A stretch of 21,398 nucleotides of DNA, taken from contig JAAPAO010000595.1 of NCBI GenBank assembly GCA_013115145.1, forward strand, positions 1 to 21,398, written 5' to 3'. This document shows, in pieces, positions 1-9,210 of the stretch. The translations under genes were made by a program, and so were the position numbers. Position 1 is the stretch's first letter; each line of letters opens with the position of its first letter. The notes beneath the pieces are model-generated. The model had not been told where the DNA came from and did not search any database. It saw only the letters and a list, made by a program, of their open reading frames with translations. The DNA is from Perkinsus chesapeaki (lineage: Eukaryota > Perkinsozoa > Perkinsida > Perkinsidae).

Positions 1-155
1 TGACGATAACAATGGAGGGATCAAAGGGAAAAGGAGTTATTCTACTCTAACCAACTAATCTATGTACTTGCGTCCCCTTTAGCTACAAATGGGAAGTGCA
101 AGTAAGTACAAGTAAACAAGTTGGAATCCGCGCACAGCAACAGCGGCTCAAGGTT

Positions 156-540
156 TCATCCCCAGACCCAAGCACCACAAGAGGGTGATCTTTTTAAGGA
201 GGTTTCAAACTCCTGACCGAAACTCAAAACAGCAAAATGGTGATTAAGCATTGGAATAAGTGGGATCTCCTGGCTGGAAAAGAGTTGAATTTTGTATTTG
301 ACGTCCAGTGGAGTACGAACCATCAAGGAGTCCCCCTGGGGTGCTGACGGGCGTGTACTGTTCTTCACGTCGACTAGCAAACCAAAAGGTGACATCGCCG
401 AAGCGCATCTTGGCTTCAAGATGCCGAAGGCAAGCCGTCCCAACCAGTCTCGAAGGTTGAGATAAACACCGGCCCTGTAACTTACAGGGAGTGAGAGGAG
501 AGGCGAGAACCAGTGACCAGTGGTAACCGTAACTAGCTAC
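156..540 (-). other. Unassigned open frame at left edge
   Basis: A frame stays open for about 127 codons on the minus strand, from just after a TAG near 540 to a TGA at 156. It has no ATG near its beginning; the first internal ATG is the Met of the residues SAMSPFGLL. Composition is mixed and protein-like (residues such as YRAGVYLNLRDWLGRL and LIPMLNHHFAVLSFG), not low-complexity, and richer in G+C than the flanking noncoding DNA. It could be a 3' exon of a gene, a decayed transposon fragment, or chance. I recognise no family. The stretch also contains two small palindromes (about 403-422 and 473-489). Not confirmed as a gene. Confidence 0.25.
473..489. repeat. 17-nt perfect palindrome, 1-nt centre
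   Basis: The two arms are CCCTGTAA and TTACAGGG around a single central C at 481. It has the same design (odd length, one-base centre) as the larger palindromes 100 bp downstream. A palindrome this short could be chance in 21 kb. Confidence 0.6.
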
Positions 541-583
541 GATAGCTTGGCTTCATGACACCAGCTCATTATGTGATCTTCAC

Positions 584-640
584 ACAGCGCGAGAGAACCC
601 TCCACTTGTATTATACAAGTGGAGGGTTCTCTCGCGCTGT
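584..640. repeat. 57-nt perfect palindrome, 28-nt arms, 1-nt centre
   Basis: The arms 584-611 and 613-640 are exact reverse complements around one base at 612. The outer end reads ACAGCGCGAGAGAACCC and the return arm ends GGGTTCTCTCGCGCTGT. Arms of 28 bp with no mismatch cannot be chance. In DNA it could extrude a cruciform; in RNA it would make a near loop-less hairpin. It abuts a second perfect palindrome (640-666), the two sharing base 640. Candidates are a foldback element, a recent inverted duplication, or a template-switch/assembly artefact. Confidence 0.95.
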
Positions 641-666
641 AACAGTATACAAGTTGTATACTGTTA
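640..666. repeat. 27-nt perfect palindrome, 13-nt arms, 1-nt centre
   Basis: The arms TAACAGTATACAA and TTGTATACTGTTA surround one central G at 653. It begins on the last base of the 57-nt palindrome, so the two form a tandem double-hairpin of 83 nt. Confidence 0.95.
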
Positions 667-1029
667 CTCGCTCTTCATAGCCATAATAGTTGTCTCTCGT
701 TTAAATGTATTATAAACTTCTCTCCAGGTCAAGTACATCTAAGATACTGGTTCAACTCATAGAGTTGTTAAGTTCTAAAGCATGTCACTTCATCACACCT
801 ATGGACTAGTTTATTCGTCATCAGTTATATCTCCAAAGGCGTTAATGAATCGCCACAGACTAGGGGGTCATCGATTCGGGGAAGGAGCGCATCGCAGATA
901 CTCCGCAGGTCACCGCTACCGATCTGGTTTCTCCCGACGCCCGCTGCTGGCTATGCTCGAGCACGGAGCATTTGAAATGTTTCATCCACTTTTCCGACTA
1001 ATTGACAGCAACTAAAGGTTAATAGTATT
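667..1029. other. Noncoding stretch downstream of the BAH/TFS2M gene
   Basis: This is the 3' flank of the minus-strand gene ending at 1030. A plus-strand ATG frame of 77 codons (782-1015) is present. It is rich in His and Arg, has no recognisable motif and no neighbouring exon that extends it, so I do not call it a gene. I see no RNA gene or repeat here. Confidence 0.4.
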
Positions 1030-3628
1030 CTAAGTGGGACATAGCTCTCGCCGCAATGTGTCTATGAGGGCTAAATGGGATGGGCTGTCCTCTACCCGCC
1101 CTTTCAATCGTGTAGCAGTAGCTTCAAGAGACCAATCTCCTGAATAACAAACATGTAGATAGGCAAGAACGCTCCCTATACCGCGATCCTTCAGCGCCTC
1201 CTCTACAAGGTTCCGAGTCTCAGCGTTCGCCAGTAAGCTCCCTCTCAGCTGAGGACTACCATTCTTGCCATCTTCATTCTGAAAGTGAGGAGGATTCGTT
1301 GGAAAAGCAAATCGATGATAATCAGCTGATGCTGTCTCACCTCTTCATCTTCAGGCTTCTCATCATCTTCATGATCTTCACTCGGATCCTCTTCTATTGA
1401 TCCAAGCTCATCTAGTGCATCATCAGATATATCATCCATCTCTTCTTGAGCTAGATTCCAATCTTCAACCTCCATCATCACTGCTTCTTGAATACTCTCG
1501 TTAGATAGGTTTAGATCCTCCAAGTCTTTACTATTCTCTGACAAAACATCTACACCATTTGAAATGCCCTTCATATCATATTTACCTTCAGCATCATCAT
1601 GGTCAATCATCTCAGTATCATCTTGTATATTGTCAAGATCCTCTTTATCAGGGGAAGGTGGTAAGCCAAACTCAGGCATTGGTGGTAAAAGAACTTCATT
1701 ATCGTCGCCGTCTTCATCATTGTCTAAATGTCCTTCTTGTCCCTAAAGCCGATGTTACTTGTATCCGGAAGAACTCCGATTTACCCTATTTGCCTCTGCC
1801 TGAACGACAGGTCGGTCTGGTGAGGATGTGCGCAACTTCCTGTAATGAGGGAGTATAATCGTGATAATGTACATTATATTATGCGGCTTACTTTTCGAGT
1901 AGAACTTGACTTTTATAATATTTCTCTTGTTGCCTTAATCGCTTCTTCTTCATACTGTCACTACCCAACTCATCTGGGCTTGCCGTCACCAAGTGCTGAG
2001 GGTTCATCTCACCTAATTACCACCAATAACGCAAACTGGCGGCTCACATTTGGAACCTGTAAGGACTCGGCGGCGAAGGCTTGCATTCTGTGGATCAGAC
2101 AGGTTAAAGCTAACCGTCCTGTAAGCAGCTCTATAAGATTTGCTCTTGATACTCTGACCATGGTTATCGTACATAGCCTCCTCGATTCTTCTAGCCAACG
2201 AATTAAGAGGCTAATTATTCGCTAGAATGCATTTCCGAAGTGATACATGATCCTTACGATTGTATCATCTCCAGTTGTATCATCTGAACTTTCCTCCATT
2301 TCTAACGCTTTCATTTGTAAACCTGCAGCTTTCATCTCTGCCGCCCCCAGCAACAATGAGTTATAGAACTTATCAACTACCTAAACGAACAAATAAATAC
2401 ATTAAGAGACAGTATCTTACTTGTTTCCGCTTTTCTTCAGACTGTGGGGAAGATTTCGATTTCCTCTTTTTCCTCTTTTCGCTATTCCTGGAACTATCAG
2501 CAGCATTATTACGTGAATCCGATTCTCTATCGGACTCTACTGCTGGTGACCTCGTACCAGAGTCATCGTTCAATTCTTCATTTACTGTCTAACCAATAGT
2601 CGATGCCTTCCCCTCATATTAGGCTTACATCTCTCTGCAATTCGTTTGAATTAGTGGGTGTCGTTGGGAGGTTAACACTAATAGATCCACACCCTCCGCA
2701 GATGAAAGATATTGCTGACTAAAAGATGACGGATGCTGTTCACTAGACATTAACAATAGACACAAGAGAACAAGGGTAAGCAGCACAATCGATCTCCTCT
2801 CCCACCTGGGATGAGTAATCCTTCTCTCTTGTAGCTGCTCCCGGCTGTACTGCGTGTGGATGATACAGCTTGTGGCAATTCTGACACTCGTAGACTCTCA
2901 TTTCTGGATTGATAACTTGGAGATGCAACACCGGTACCTGTGGCGTGTTCATCTGATAGGAGAATTTCATCGCATCATCATCATCCTCACCATTGATGAA
3001 GTTGCTCCTTTAGGGTCGGGTGCTAAGACCGTCCTGGCTAGTTCAGGGGAGCATCCTTTACCTTCGGTGTAAACCTACCTCTCACCTTCCACTAATATCA
3101 ATTCCACTTCACTCACTTGTCTGGTGAAATATATCCCCTTTGCCGGTAGAGTGACATCAAGCTTTAACCATTCTTCTATAGGGAGTACCTGAGATAGGGT
3201 CTATACGAAGGCGTAGATGCTGTGACCTTACCTTCACGAGAGCTGTAATAGCCTCAGGTGGATTCCAATCCTCCCTATACCCACCTAATAGTTCTGATGC
3301 TCCATAGCTGTTGAGACTTCGTCCAGTGGCAGCATCAATATCCGGCATCCCTGCAGATTGACCAAAATCCAAGAAAGGCCTCCAGTACCTACTCAACAAT
3401 AGTGCTGCTTCTCTGTTTTACAAACCATAGTTACCATCTGCATCTGAGTCCCATGCCCGGTTTGAAGTCCTCTATTCGTGCTACATAAGGTTTAGATGGA
3501 TCACCGCTGAACAGTTCCACGTCACTGCCTCTATAAATCGGTATATTTAGAACAGGATGTGTTAATAAAAGCTCGCCGGGTGCTTCAGATAGGAGGCTTC
3601 GTAATTGCCTTTCCGGTGAGACTGGCAT
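1030..3628 (-). CDS. BAH domain / zinc-binding / TFIIS central domain (TFS2M) nuclear protein, ~690 aa, about 12 exons
   Basis: This is a probable nuclear chromatin or transcription-elongation factor. Start: ATG at 3628 (MPVSPERQLRSLL). A BAH-like domain lies at residues ~25-150, with SDVELFSG, KPYVARIEDF, then RWYWRPFLDF formed across an intron, and later IYFTRQ. A Cys/His cluster follows (YECQNCHKLYHPH, ~200), then a Lys/Arg-rich NLS (KRKKRKSK, ~300). The TFS2M domain (~360-445) shows LARRIEEAMY, FNLSDPQNASLRRRVL and, after an intron, GEMNPQHLVTASPDEL, the hallmark layout of the TFIIS helical bundle. A long Asp/Glu-rich exon (1245-1679) and a final exon ending in RRELCPT follow, with TAG at 1030. 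The acceptor after the zinc cluster is uncertain. BAH plus TFIIS-type domains are known together in plant proteins. No TFIIS C-terminal zinc ribbon was seen, so this is not TFIIS itself. Confidence 0.8.
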
Positions 3629-3797
3629 TATCAAAGGCTCAGCTAGTAGGCGTTTGAAGCTGATCCCGATGATGATGATGATTTCGTGTGGTTGCGGTCT
3701 ATTACCCCTCAATACTCTACAGAACACAAAAACTGTACTTTAATAAAGATGATGATTGATGAAAATGGTAATCGATAATGATAGATCATGTGATAGA
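3629..3797 (-). promoter_or_regulatory. 169-bp spacer between WDR26-like and BAH/TFS2M genes
   Basis: This is the only space available for the end of the WDR26-like transcript and the promoter or 5' leader of the BAH gene. On the minus strand it has an AG acceptor-like site (TTCTGTAG near 3720) followed by an open frame that continues in phase into the BAH gene without an ATG. That fits a 5' leader exon or a trans-splice acceptor. No TATA box or other promoter motif stands out. Confidence 0.35.
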
Positions 3798-6700
3798 TTA
3801 GATAGATTCCCCCGACCCATCGAAATTGTCAGATTCAGCATCAACCGAATCTGGATCCTATACAAGGAATGTGGTAAATTAAAAAGGTTATTATTTTACC
3901 TCAGACACGCCATGCACAATTGCCATGATTATATCATCAGCAACTGCTGCTTCTTCTCCGGTGTTATCCCTTCTATTTACCCCTCTGATAGTAGCAGCAT
4001 CTTCTGGACTTGTCCATACAACAATAGTTGAGTCATCTGATACCGTTACCAAGCAAGGAGATCTGAGGCGAATAGACTGATGATCTTTACGCAAATAACA
4101 GTATAACCCTTATAGGAATCATAATTTAATTATTCAATACTAACTTCGAAGTACTAATAACTTACCACACTCAATATGCTAAATATTGTTTAATAATCTA
4201 TTAACATACTATTTACATGTGCTGTACTTTCCCTTCTGAATAATCTATTGATATCATATCCATGTAACTTAGTTCTGTATCAAGACACTACTTTACTTAT
4301 AATGTGTACCGGAAGGAAGACACTGTACCATACCTTTGCACTATATAACCCACTGTGGGTTACTCGCACAATTCCTGTCTATCGCACAATTGTCGTACCA
4401 CGCTATTACTAGCTATCTCTACTCGTGATATTCTACTCATTACCCACTCTGTTTACTGCTCTATCTCTCTTCGGATATATCTTATCCTTATGGTGTTTAT
4501 AACACTGCACCACCTTCCCCAGCCTTACATCATATCATTATCAGTTCCATCATGCTGGCTATGATCAATAGAAGGTAGCCATAATACAGCATTAACTGTA
4601 AGAGAATGTGCTCCACTAATAACTTGTAGAAGCGCACTTGTAGCTCGATGCCAAATAAACACCTGGCATAGTAGGAGCTCAGTGATGACGATATACTCAT
4701 CATCAACCTACTCTAGCATCATCACTGCCTGATAGAACAAGGGAATCTCCATCCCCTCCAAAGGCACATTTAAGGTTAAACCGTCCCCTTGTATGGCCGA
4801 TATACCTGACTACTATAGGAACACTGTTAGCTCCATCTCCTACCGTCGTAATGGTCTACGTTCACGTACATTCCACAACCTTATCATCGTCGGCTTAGAG
4901 TCCAACGCAAAAAGTACCTAACAACACTGCACCGGGACATATTGTATGCTGCTGCTAGCTAACCCAGTTAGGATTGAATGTTGATGGTGTTATGCATGTT
5001 ATGAGTGATGTCTCTGTGATAAGCCTTGCCACACGATACATTACCTAGCACAGCACTCTCTCACAGTTCTTATATCTCCCTCACTCACCGTGAATCCACC
5101 ACCCCCAGTAGATGAGCTATCGTCGGCTGTATCCTCAGTTAAACCAGTTATGGCAGCTAACTGTCTACCAGAAGCAACCCATAAGCTATTATCAGCAGGC
5201 GGAGCGAAGCAAATATCATGCACTCGACCGCGAAGCCGAACTGTTAGTAAAACCTGATATTAATAACACAACTATCAAACCACCACCACCACCGCCAACA
5301 ACAATACCTTACCTCATTTCTTTCTACATCCGATATAACAACAATCTTATCACGACTTCCGGATACTAACTAATTACAGCAAGAACAAGAGCATTCACTT
5401 ACGGTGGTGGTAATGTACTAATCAACCAACCTGCGTCCTGTACCCGGGCCTCCATACAACTTGTGTTATCACTTCAGAATGTACCTCTATATTACAGTGA
5501 GGCCCCCTCATCCTACCATGATCTGAAATATCACACTTAGATCAATCCAAACAAAAGAGTTGTTCACCTTTAGTAGAATTCGATATCTTCCAAACCTTAA
5601 CAGCACCATCATTGGCACCGGAAGCGAGATACGTATCATCACAATTAAAACTAACTACTGCACATTCATCTTCGTGCCCCATAAGTGTATCCAACTAACC
5701 GATAATGAATCGCATCTCAGTAGGACAATTGGTATCGTTCTACATATTTTAAGCATTCCCCATGTCTTTTAGCAGCATCCTCATTCACAACTGACCACAG
5801 TATAACACTTTTATCCTTACCACAAGTAGCTACCATTCTACCATTATTAGATAAAGCCATGTACCATACCTACCACGGATAGGTAAAATGAATGAATGTG
5901 AAGTCAGGACGTACTTGATCAGAGTGCTTCTTGATTATCTGTGCGGCTGCCAAGGTTACTTTAGGAGTAGGACAGTGATGGTCCTGATAATAAACCATCT
6001 ATCACTCATCATCGTTAAGGCTTACCTCAAGTAGAGTAAGTTCATTATGGTGATGATGATAAGAGGTTAAATCATGATTTAGACAGTTATCTAGTTGATA
6101 CTGTGTAGCGTACCTTACCCAGTAGTAGCAGCAGCTCATTTGTTATATATCCTTGTTACCCTAATAATGTCATCAGCCTTCCTGGTGGAACGCATACTTC
6201 TGGTGGTAGTTTCTGTCGTATCTTATCCCATAATTGACTTCTAGATTCCTAAGTATCCACCATTTCCGGTATAGTTCTACCTCCTCTTCACCTACTTCAG
6301 TATCCCACACCTTACCATCACATCCGTCCTCCCCCAGTTCATCATCAAACTCGCTATACGAGGAATACAGTAAACGACTAGAAAGGAGTTAATTAGAAAG
6401 AAAATAATTACACTACTTAGCATCATCATGAATTCTAGATGTAAGTGTTTCATCATCCCTACTAAGCTCTGTCATAGACTGTAGAGCTTTTACAACACTC
6501 AATGTCTCATGCTCATAACATGATTCAACATCGGCGGTATCTCGTAAGTACAAATACTCCCGAAGTGCTTCTAAAAACCTAGACATAATAAAAACGGTTG
6601 GTGGGCACTATAGAGAATACTTCTGTTCCATAATATCGAAAATCATCCGCTTTTTTATCTTGTCGTTTTCGTCGTTTATCTTCAGCACTTGTAGAGCTAC

Positions 6701-7065
6701 AATAGCCTACTTCAACGCATGGATTATGCATCACACTGTAATTTACCTTGTCCCAGTTCCCAAGTTCTATATCCTTCCTCATTATTACTATATCTTCTCT
6801 TGCGGACACACAACCACTTTCCTGTGAAAGGGCAGATGCCGCATTAGTATACCTGACCAGAAAGGATGAGATATAGTATAATTAATACGGATAAAATACA
6901 TTAATATCAATTTATCAGACGCGCATCTATCACCGAGAACTCACCCAAGATGCTCAAGTGTCTCCACCATCATGGATGCCAGCTCCTTGTTCTCTTTGCT
7001 GGCCTATAATAAATGTATTAACATGTTAACATAGTCCCCACCTTCTCATCCCTTGTCCACTTCAT
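3798..7065 (-). CDS. WDR26/GID7-like LisH-CTLH-WD40 protein of the CTLH (GID) E3 ubiquitin ligase
   Basis: This is a scaffold/substrate-adaptor subunit of the CTLH/GID ubiquitin ligase. ATG at 7065 gives MKWTRDEK, then LisH (MVETLEHLGYTNAASALSQE), then a CTLH start (DIELGNWDK, as in WDR26 GDWDK). Next come FLEALREYLYL and VVKALQSM, then LPPEVCVPPGRLMTLLG and DNCLNHDL, which match the WDR26 linker in order. WD40 blades follow: MALSNNGRMVATCGKDKSV, CAVVSFNCDDTYLASGAND, LVSGSRDKIVVISD, FNLKCAFGGDGDSLVLSGSD and CLVTVSDDSTIVVWTSP. The protein ends GSGESI with TAA at 3798. Smu1 shares LisH/CTLH/WD40, but the FGG-x4-D blade and the linker fit WDR26. The N-terminus is unsure: the frame is open ~50 codons upstream of the ATG through a Pro/Ser/Arg-rich stretch, so a 5' exon may exist. 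At least ten introns, one 466 nt. Confidence 0.88.
4063..4528 (-). other. Oversized 466-nt intron in the WDR26-like gene
   Basis: The donor GTAAGG at 4528 and acceptor CTCAG at 4063 join in phase (…DNDM-I-SPCLVTVSDD). This intron is about ten times the local norm, AT-rich, with no coding potential I can see. It carries a perfect 17-nt odd palindrome at 4346-4362 (arms TAACCCAC and GTGGGTTA, one-base centre). Confidence 0.7.
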
Positions 7066-7302
7066 TTCCCTTTCTTCCGAGCTTCCTCTACTATTACTCC
7101 TTCTAGTGTAACGCTTAGGCCTTTTACTACTAGTCGGTGTGGTCGAGTTATGTGGAGATGAGCTTGAGGCAGATGGTGAGGTTGTTGGTGGTGGAGGGGG
7201 TCTTTTACGACTAGTAATGAGGGGGAGTAAGGTTAAAGTTCACTAACCAGAATTGTGATGTACAAGAATATTGGACAACACTTCAACACAATAGTAAATA
7301 GA
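7066..7302 (-). promoter_or_regulatory. Spacer between DUSP-RS and WDR26-like genes
   Basis: About 237 nt. Most of it (7066-7215) is an open minus-strand frame in phase with the WDR26-like start, encoding Pro/Ser/Thr then Arg/Ser-rich sequence (SKRPKRYTRRSNSRGSS), preceded by an acceptor-like TTACTAG. It is therefore either the 5' part of the WDR26-like CDS reached by cis-splicing or a leader. No clear promoter motif. Confidence 0.35.
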
Positions 7303-9062
7303 TTATCGTTGCCTTCGAGAATCGCTTCGGCTTCTACTATATCCATTATAAGGGCTTGATGAGTTGTGCCCTCCATCTCGGGACCGTGATCTAGACCTTC
7401 TCCTCCTCCTATCATCGTGAGATAATATCCTTCTATAATGTTTAGGAGATCTACTCCTACTATCATCACTCCGATGGCTATCGCTGGATACCTGATCGAT
7501 TATTGTCATCCAGTCAGAGTAACAGGTCCGAAGTGTGTGCATATAATAATAGTAGAGGTGATTACCGCCGCCTCTGATGCACTTTGCTCACCTCCCTCCT
7601 CGTTGCATCCTTAGATTCATGCTTATGCTTATGATGATGATGCTTATCCTTTTTAGCTTTTCTCTTCTTATCCTTTTTCTTACTCGTTTTATCATCCTGC
7701 AGAGCAAGACAATAACCCAATCCCTATTATCTCTTTATACCTCCTTTGCTTCATTGGCCTCTATAAGCCTTTTAGCATTAATAGCCTGTTCACATATATT
7801 TACCCATCCCCTTATCTCATCAGCAACAGCTTTGGCATAACGAACACCCTGATCACCATTCAACATAGTAGACATTAAGATAAGCCCACCTCAATTGAAG
7901 ATGCGAAAACGGTCCCGAGGCTCTCCAGTTGCTTAGCGGCTTTTAATGCAGTATCTAACAACGCATCATCCTCAACAACAACTCTGTACTTGTGAAGATT
8001 CTCGAAGAACAAGCCTAAGAAGGTAGTAGCATCAGATAATAAGAGTTAGGAAAGTGCGGAGCTTTACCTAGCCTCTTCCACATAACAGCCTGTTGAAGCA
8101 ATAGGTTATCGTCTAGGATGGCATCGACTTTATGATCAACCTATCACATCAATACGTCGATAATACCACACCTGTGAGATGTTGCCACTTACCTCTTCTA
8201 GTCCATCTCGTATCCTACACTTAATGCTTCTCATCACATCTATGGTACAGAGTGAGCACGCCTTCTCAACAGCTTTACGATTCCCTGGATCTTCATCACT
8301 CGTAAGATACTTCTCCAACTCGGTGAGTTGTGCCTGAAGTACCAATGGATGCCACAAGAAGTAAGTTTCATACTTGGAAGCCTAAGTTGGGGTAAACATG
8401 AGGACGGCGTGCCTCTACCATAGAGAAGGCCTCCTTGAAGGTTAGCCCTCTCAAAAACATAATATACCTAAAGAGTGTTCGGCATGGGACTGCTAACTAA
8501 GTCATTACGCTATAGCAATACTGGAGCTTCTCGACACTCCTTTTGAACAATGAACTAATACCCGATTATGTTCATTATCAGTTAATGCTTTATGAATGAA
8601 GCCAAAGGCACCAGGAAGATCTTGAAGGATGTCGTAATCAGGCAGGTCCTTCATACTAACTCGGTAGTACTTAAGGCGGCCCTATTAACAATAACATAAC
8701 AATTACTACTAAGTCATCCTATACCTCATATTTAGCTGGTAATTGAGGATGGGCTATAACGACATGAGTGATATTATGTTCGATTAGTAACCTGATTCAC
8801 TTAACAACTATTTTGATGATAAGTATAGCTTTATGGCAGGTCACCGTGGGGCTAGATTCGAAGCGTAATACTAATATCTACGACTAAATAAACAGAATGT
8901 ACTCCTTCACCTCTTGTCAGTGGCTGCCTCTTTAGAGCCCACATAGAGCCTTCTTAAAAGTGTATCATCATCAGATACGGCATGCAAATGACATGCTTGC
9001 TCGTGATAGAGTGCTTCAAAGAAGGAGTAATGTTTATCAAGCTCTGCTGATGATATAGCCAT
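7303..9062 (-). CDS. Dual-specificity phosphatase fused to a coiled/Lys-His-rich linker and a C-terminal RS domain, ~410 aa
   Basis: Predicted protein Tyr/Ser/Thr phosphatase. ATG at 9062 gives MAISSAELDKHYSF. The DUSP domain (~36-170) has LRRLYVGSKEAATDK (substrate-entry strand), HNITHVVIAHPQLP, DLPDYDILQDLP with the general-acid Asp, and the signature HCSKGVSRSSSIAIA (HC-x5-R-S; catalytic Cys near residue 117), then YIMFLRGLTFKEAF and ARRPHVYPNLGFQ. It looks fully active. Downstream exons all join in phase 0: a helical segment (~170-310), a Lys/His block (KKKDKKRKAKKDKHHHHKHKH), then an RS domain (RSRSPKHYRR, RRRRSRSRSRD, SRSRSDSRRQR) ending with TAA at 7303. RS domains mark nuclear-speckle splicing proteins, so a role in splicing-factor dephosphorylation is inferred. 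The alternative is two genes, but no stop or ATG break separates the halves. Confidence 0.82.
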
Positions 9063-9210
9063 ATCACCAGCACTAACGGCACCACTTATAACAACCACTA
9101 CTAGAACAACTCAACATCAATGATCATGATGATGAGTTAATACATAATATTATAGCAACATGCAGGAAATAGTATATTAATATTTTGTGTAATAATACAG
9201 ATAATATTAA
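9063..9210 (-). promoter_or_regulatory. 148-bp spacer between secreted-protein and DUSP-RS genes
   Basis: AT-rich, with TAATATTAT-like runs near 9140-9210 that could serve as the polyadenylation region of the upstream gene. No other motif recognised. Confidence 0.3.

Noticed and set aside
195-220. Stretch resembling antisense human Alu (TTTCAAACTCCTGACC), hinting at contamination
   Set aside because: The likeness covers only about 16 nt, and flanking sequence is unrelated to Alu; treated as coincidence.
395-422. Sequence resembling the Perkinsus/dinoflagellate spliced leader (CCG-AGC-CATCTTGGCT-CAAG with indels), directly before an ATG
   Set aside because: It needs one substitution and two insertions and lacks a GT donor after CAAG. 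It is also an 8-bp hairpin (GCATCTTG…CAAGATGC), which by itself explains much of the likeness. The ATG opens only 14 codons.
782-1015. 77-codon plus-strand ATG frame
   Set aside because: His/Arg-rich with no motif, no extending exons, and opposite in strand to the local gene array; chance is as likely.
1559-1858. Plus-strand frames opposite the acidic exon and elsewhere (for example near 7577-7840 and 12725-13036)
   Set aside because: They are antisense shadows of Glu/Asp/Lys-rich or coiled-coil coding exons on the minus strand, giving His/Leu/Ser-rich nonsense.
3665-3700. (ATC/GAT)n runs here and at many other places as possible regulatory repeats or CRISPR-like units
   Set aside because: Short imperfect trinucleotide runs are scattered through exons and introns alike, without regular spacers.
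7543-7580. 18-nt intron (GTGAGCAAAGTGCATCAG) in the DUSP-RS gene
   Set aside because: Using that acceptor leads at once to a stop. The longer ~100-nt choice ending CGATCAG joins in phase to the RS exon.
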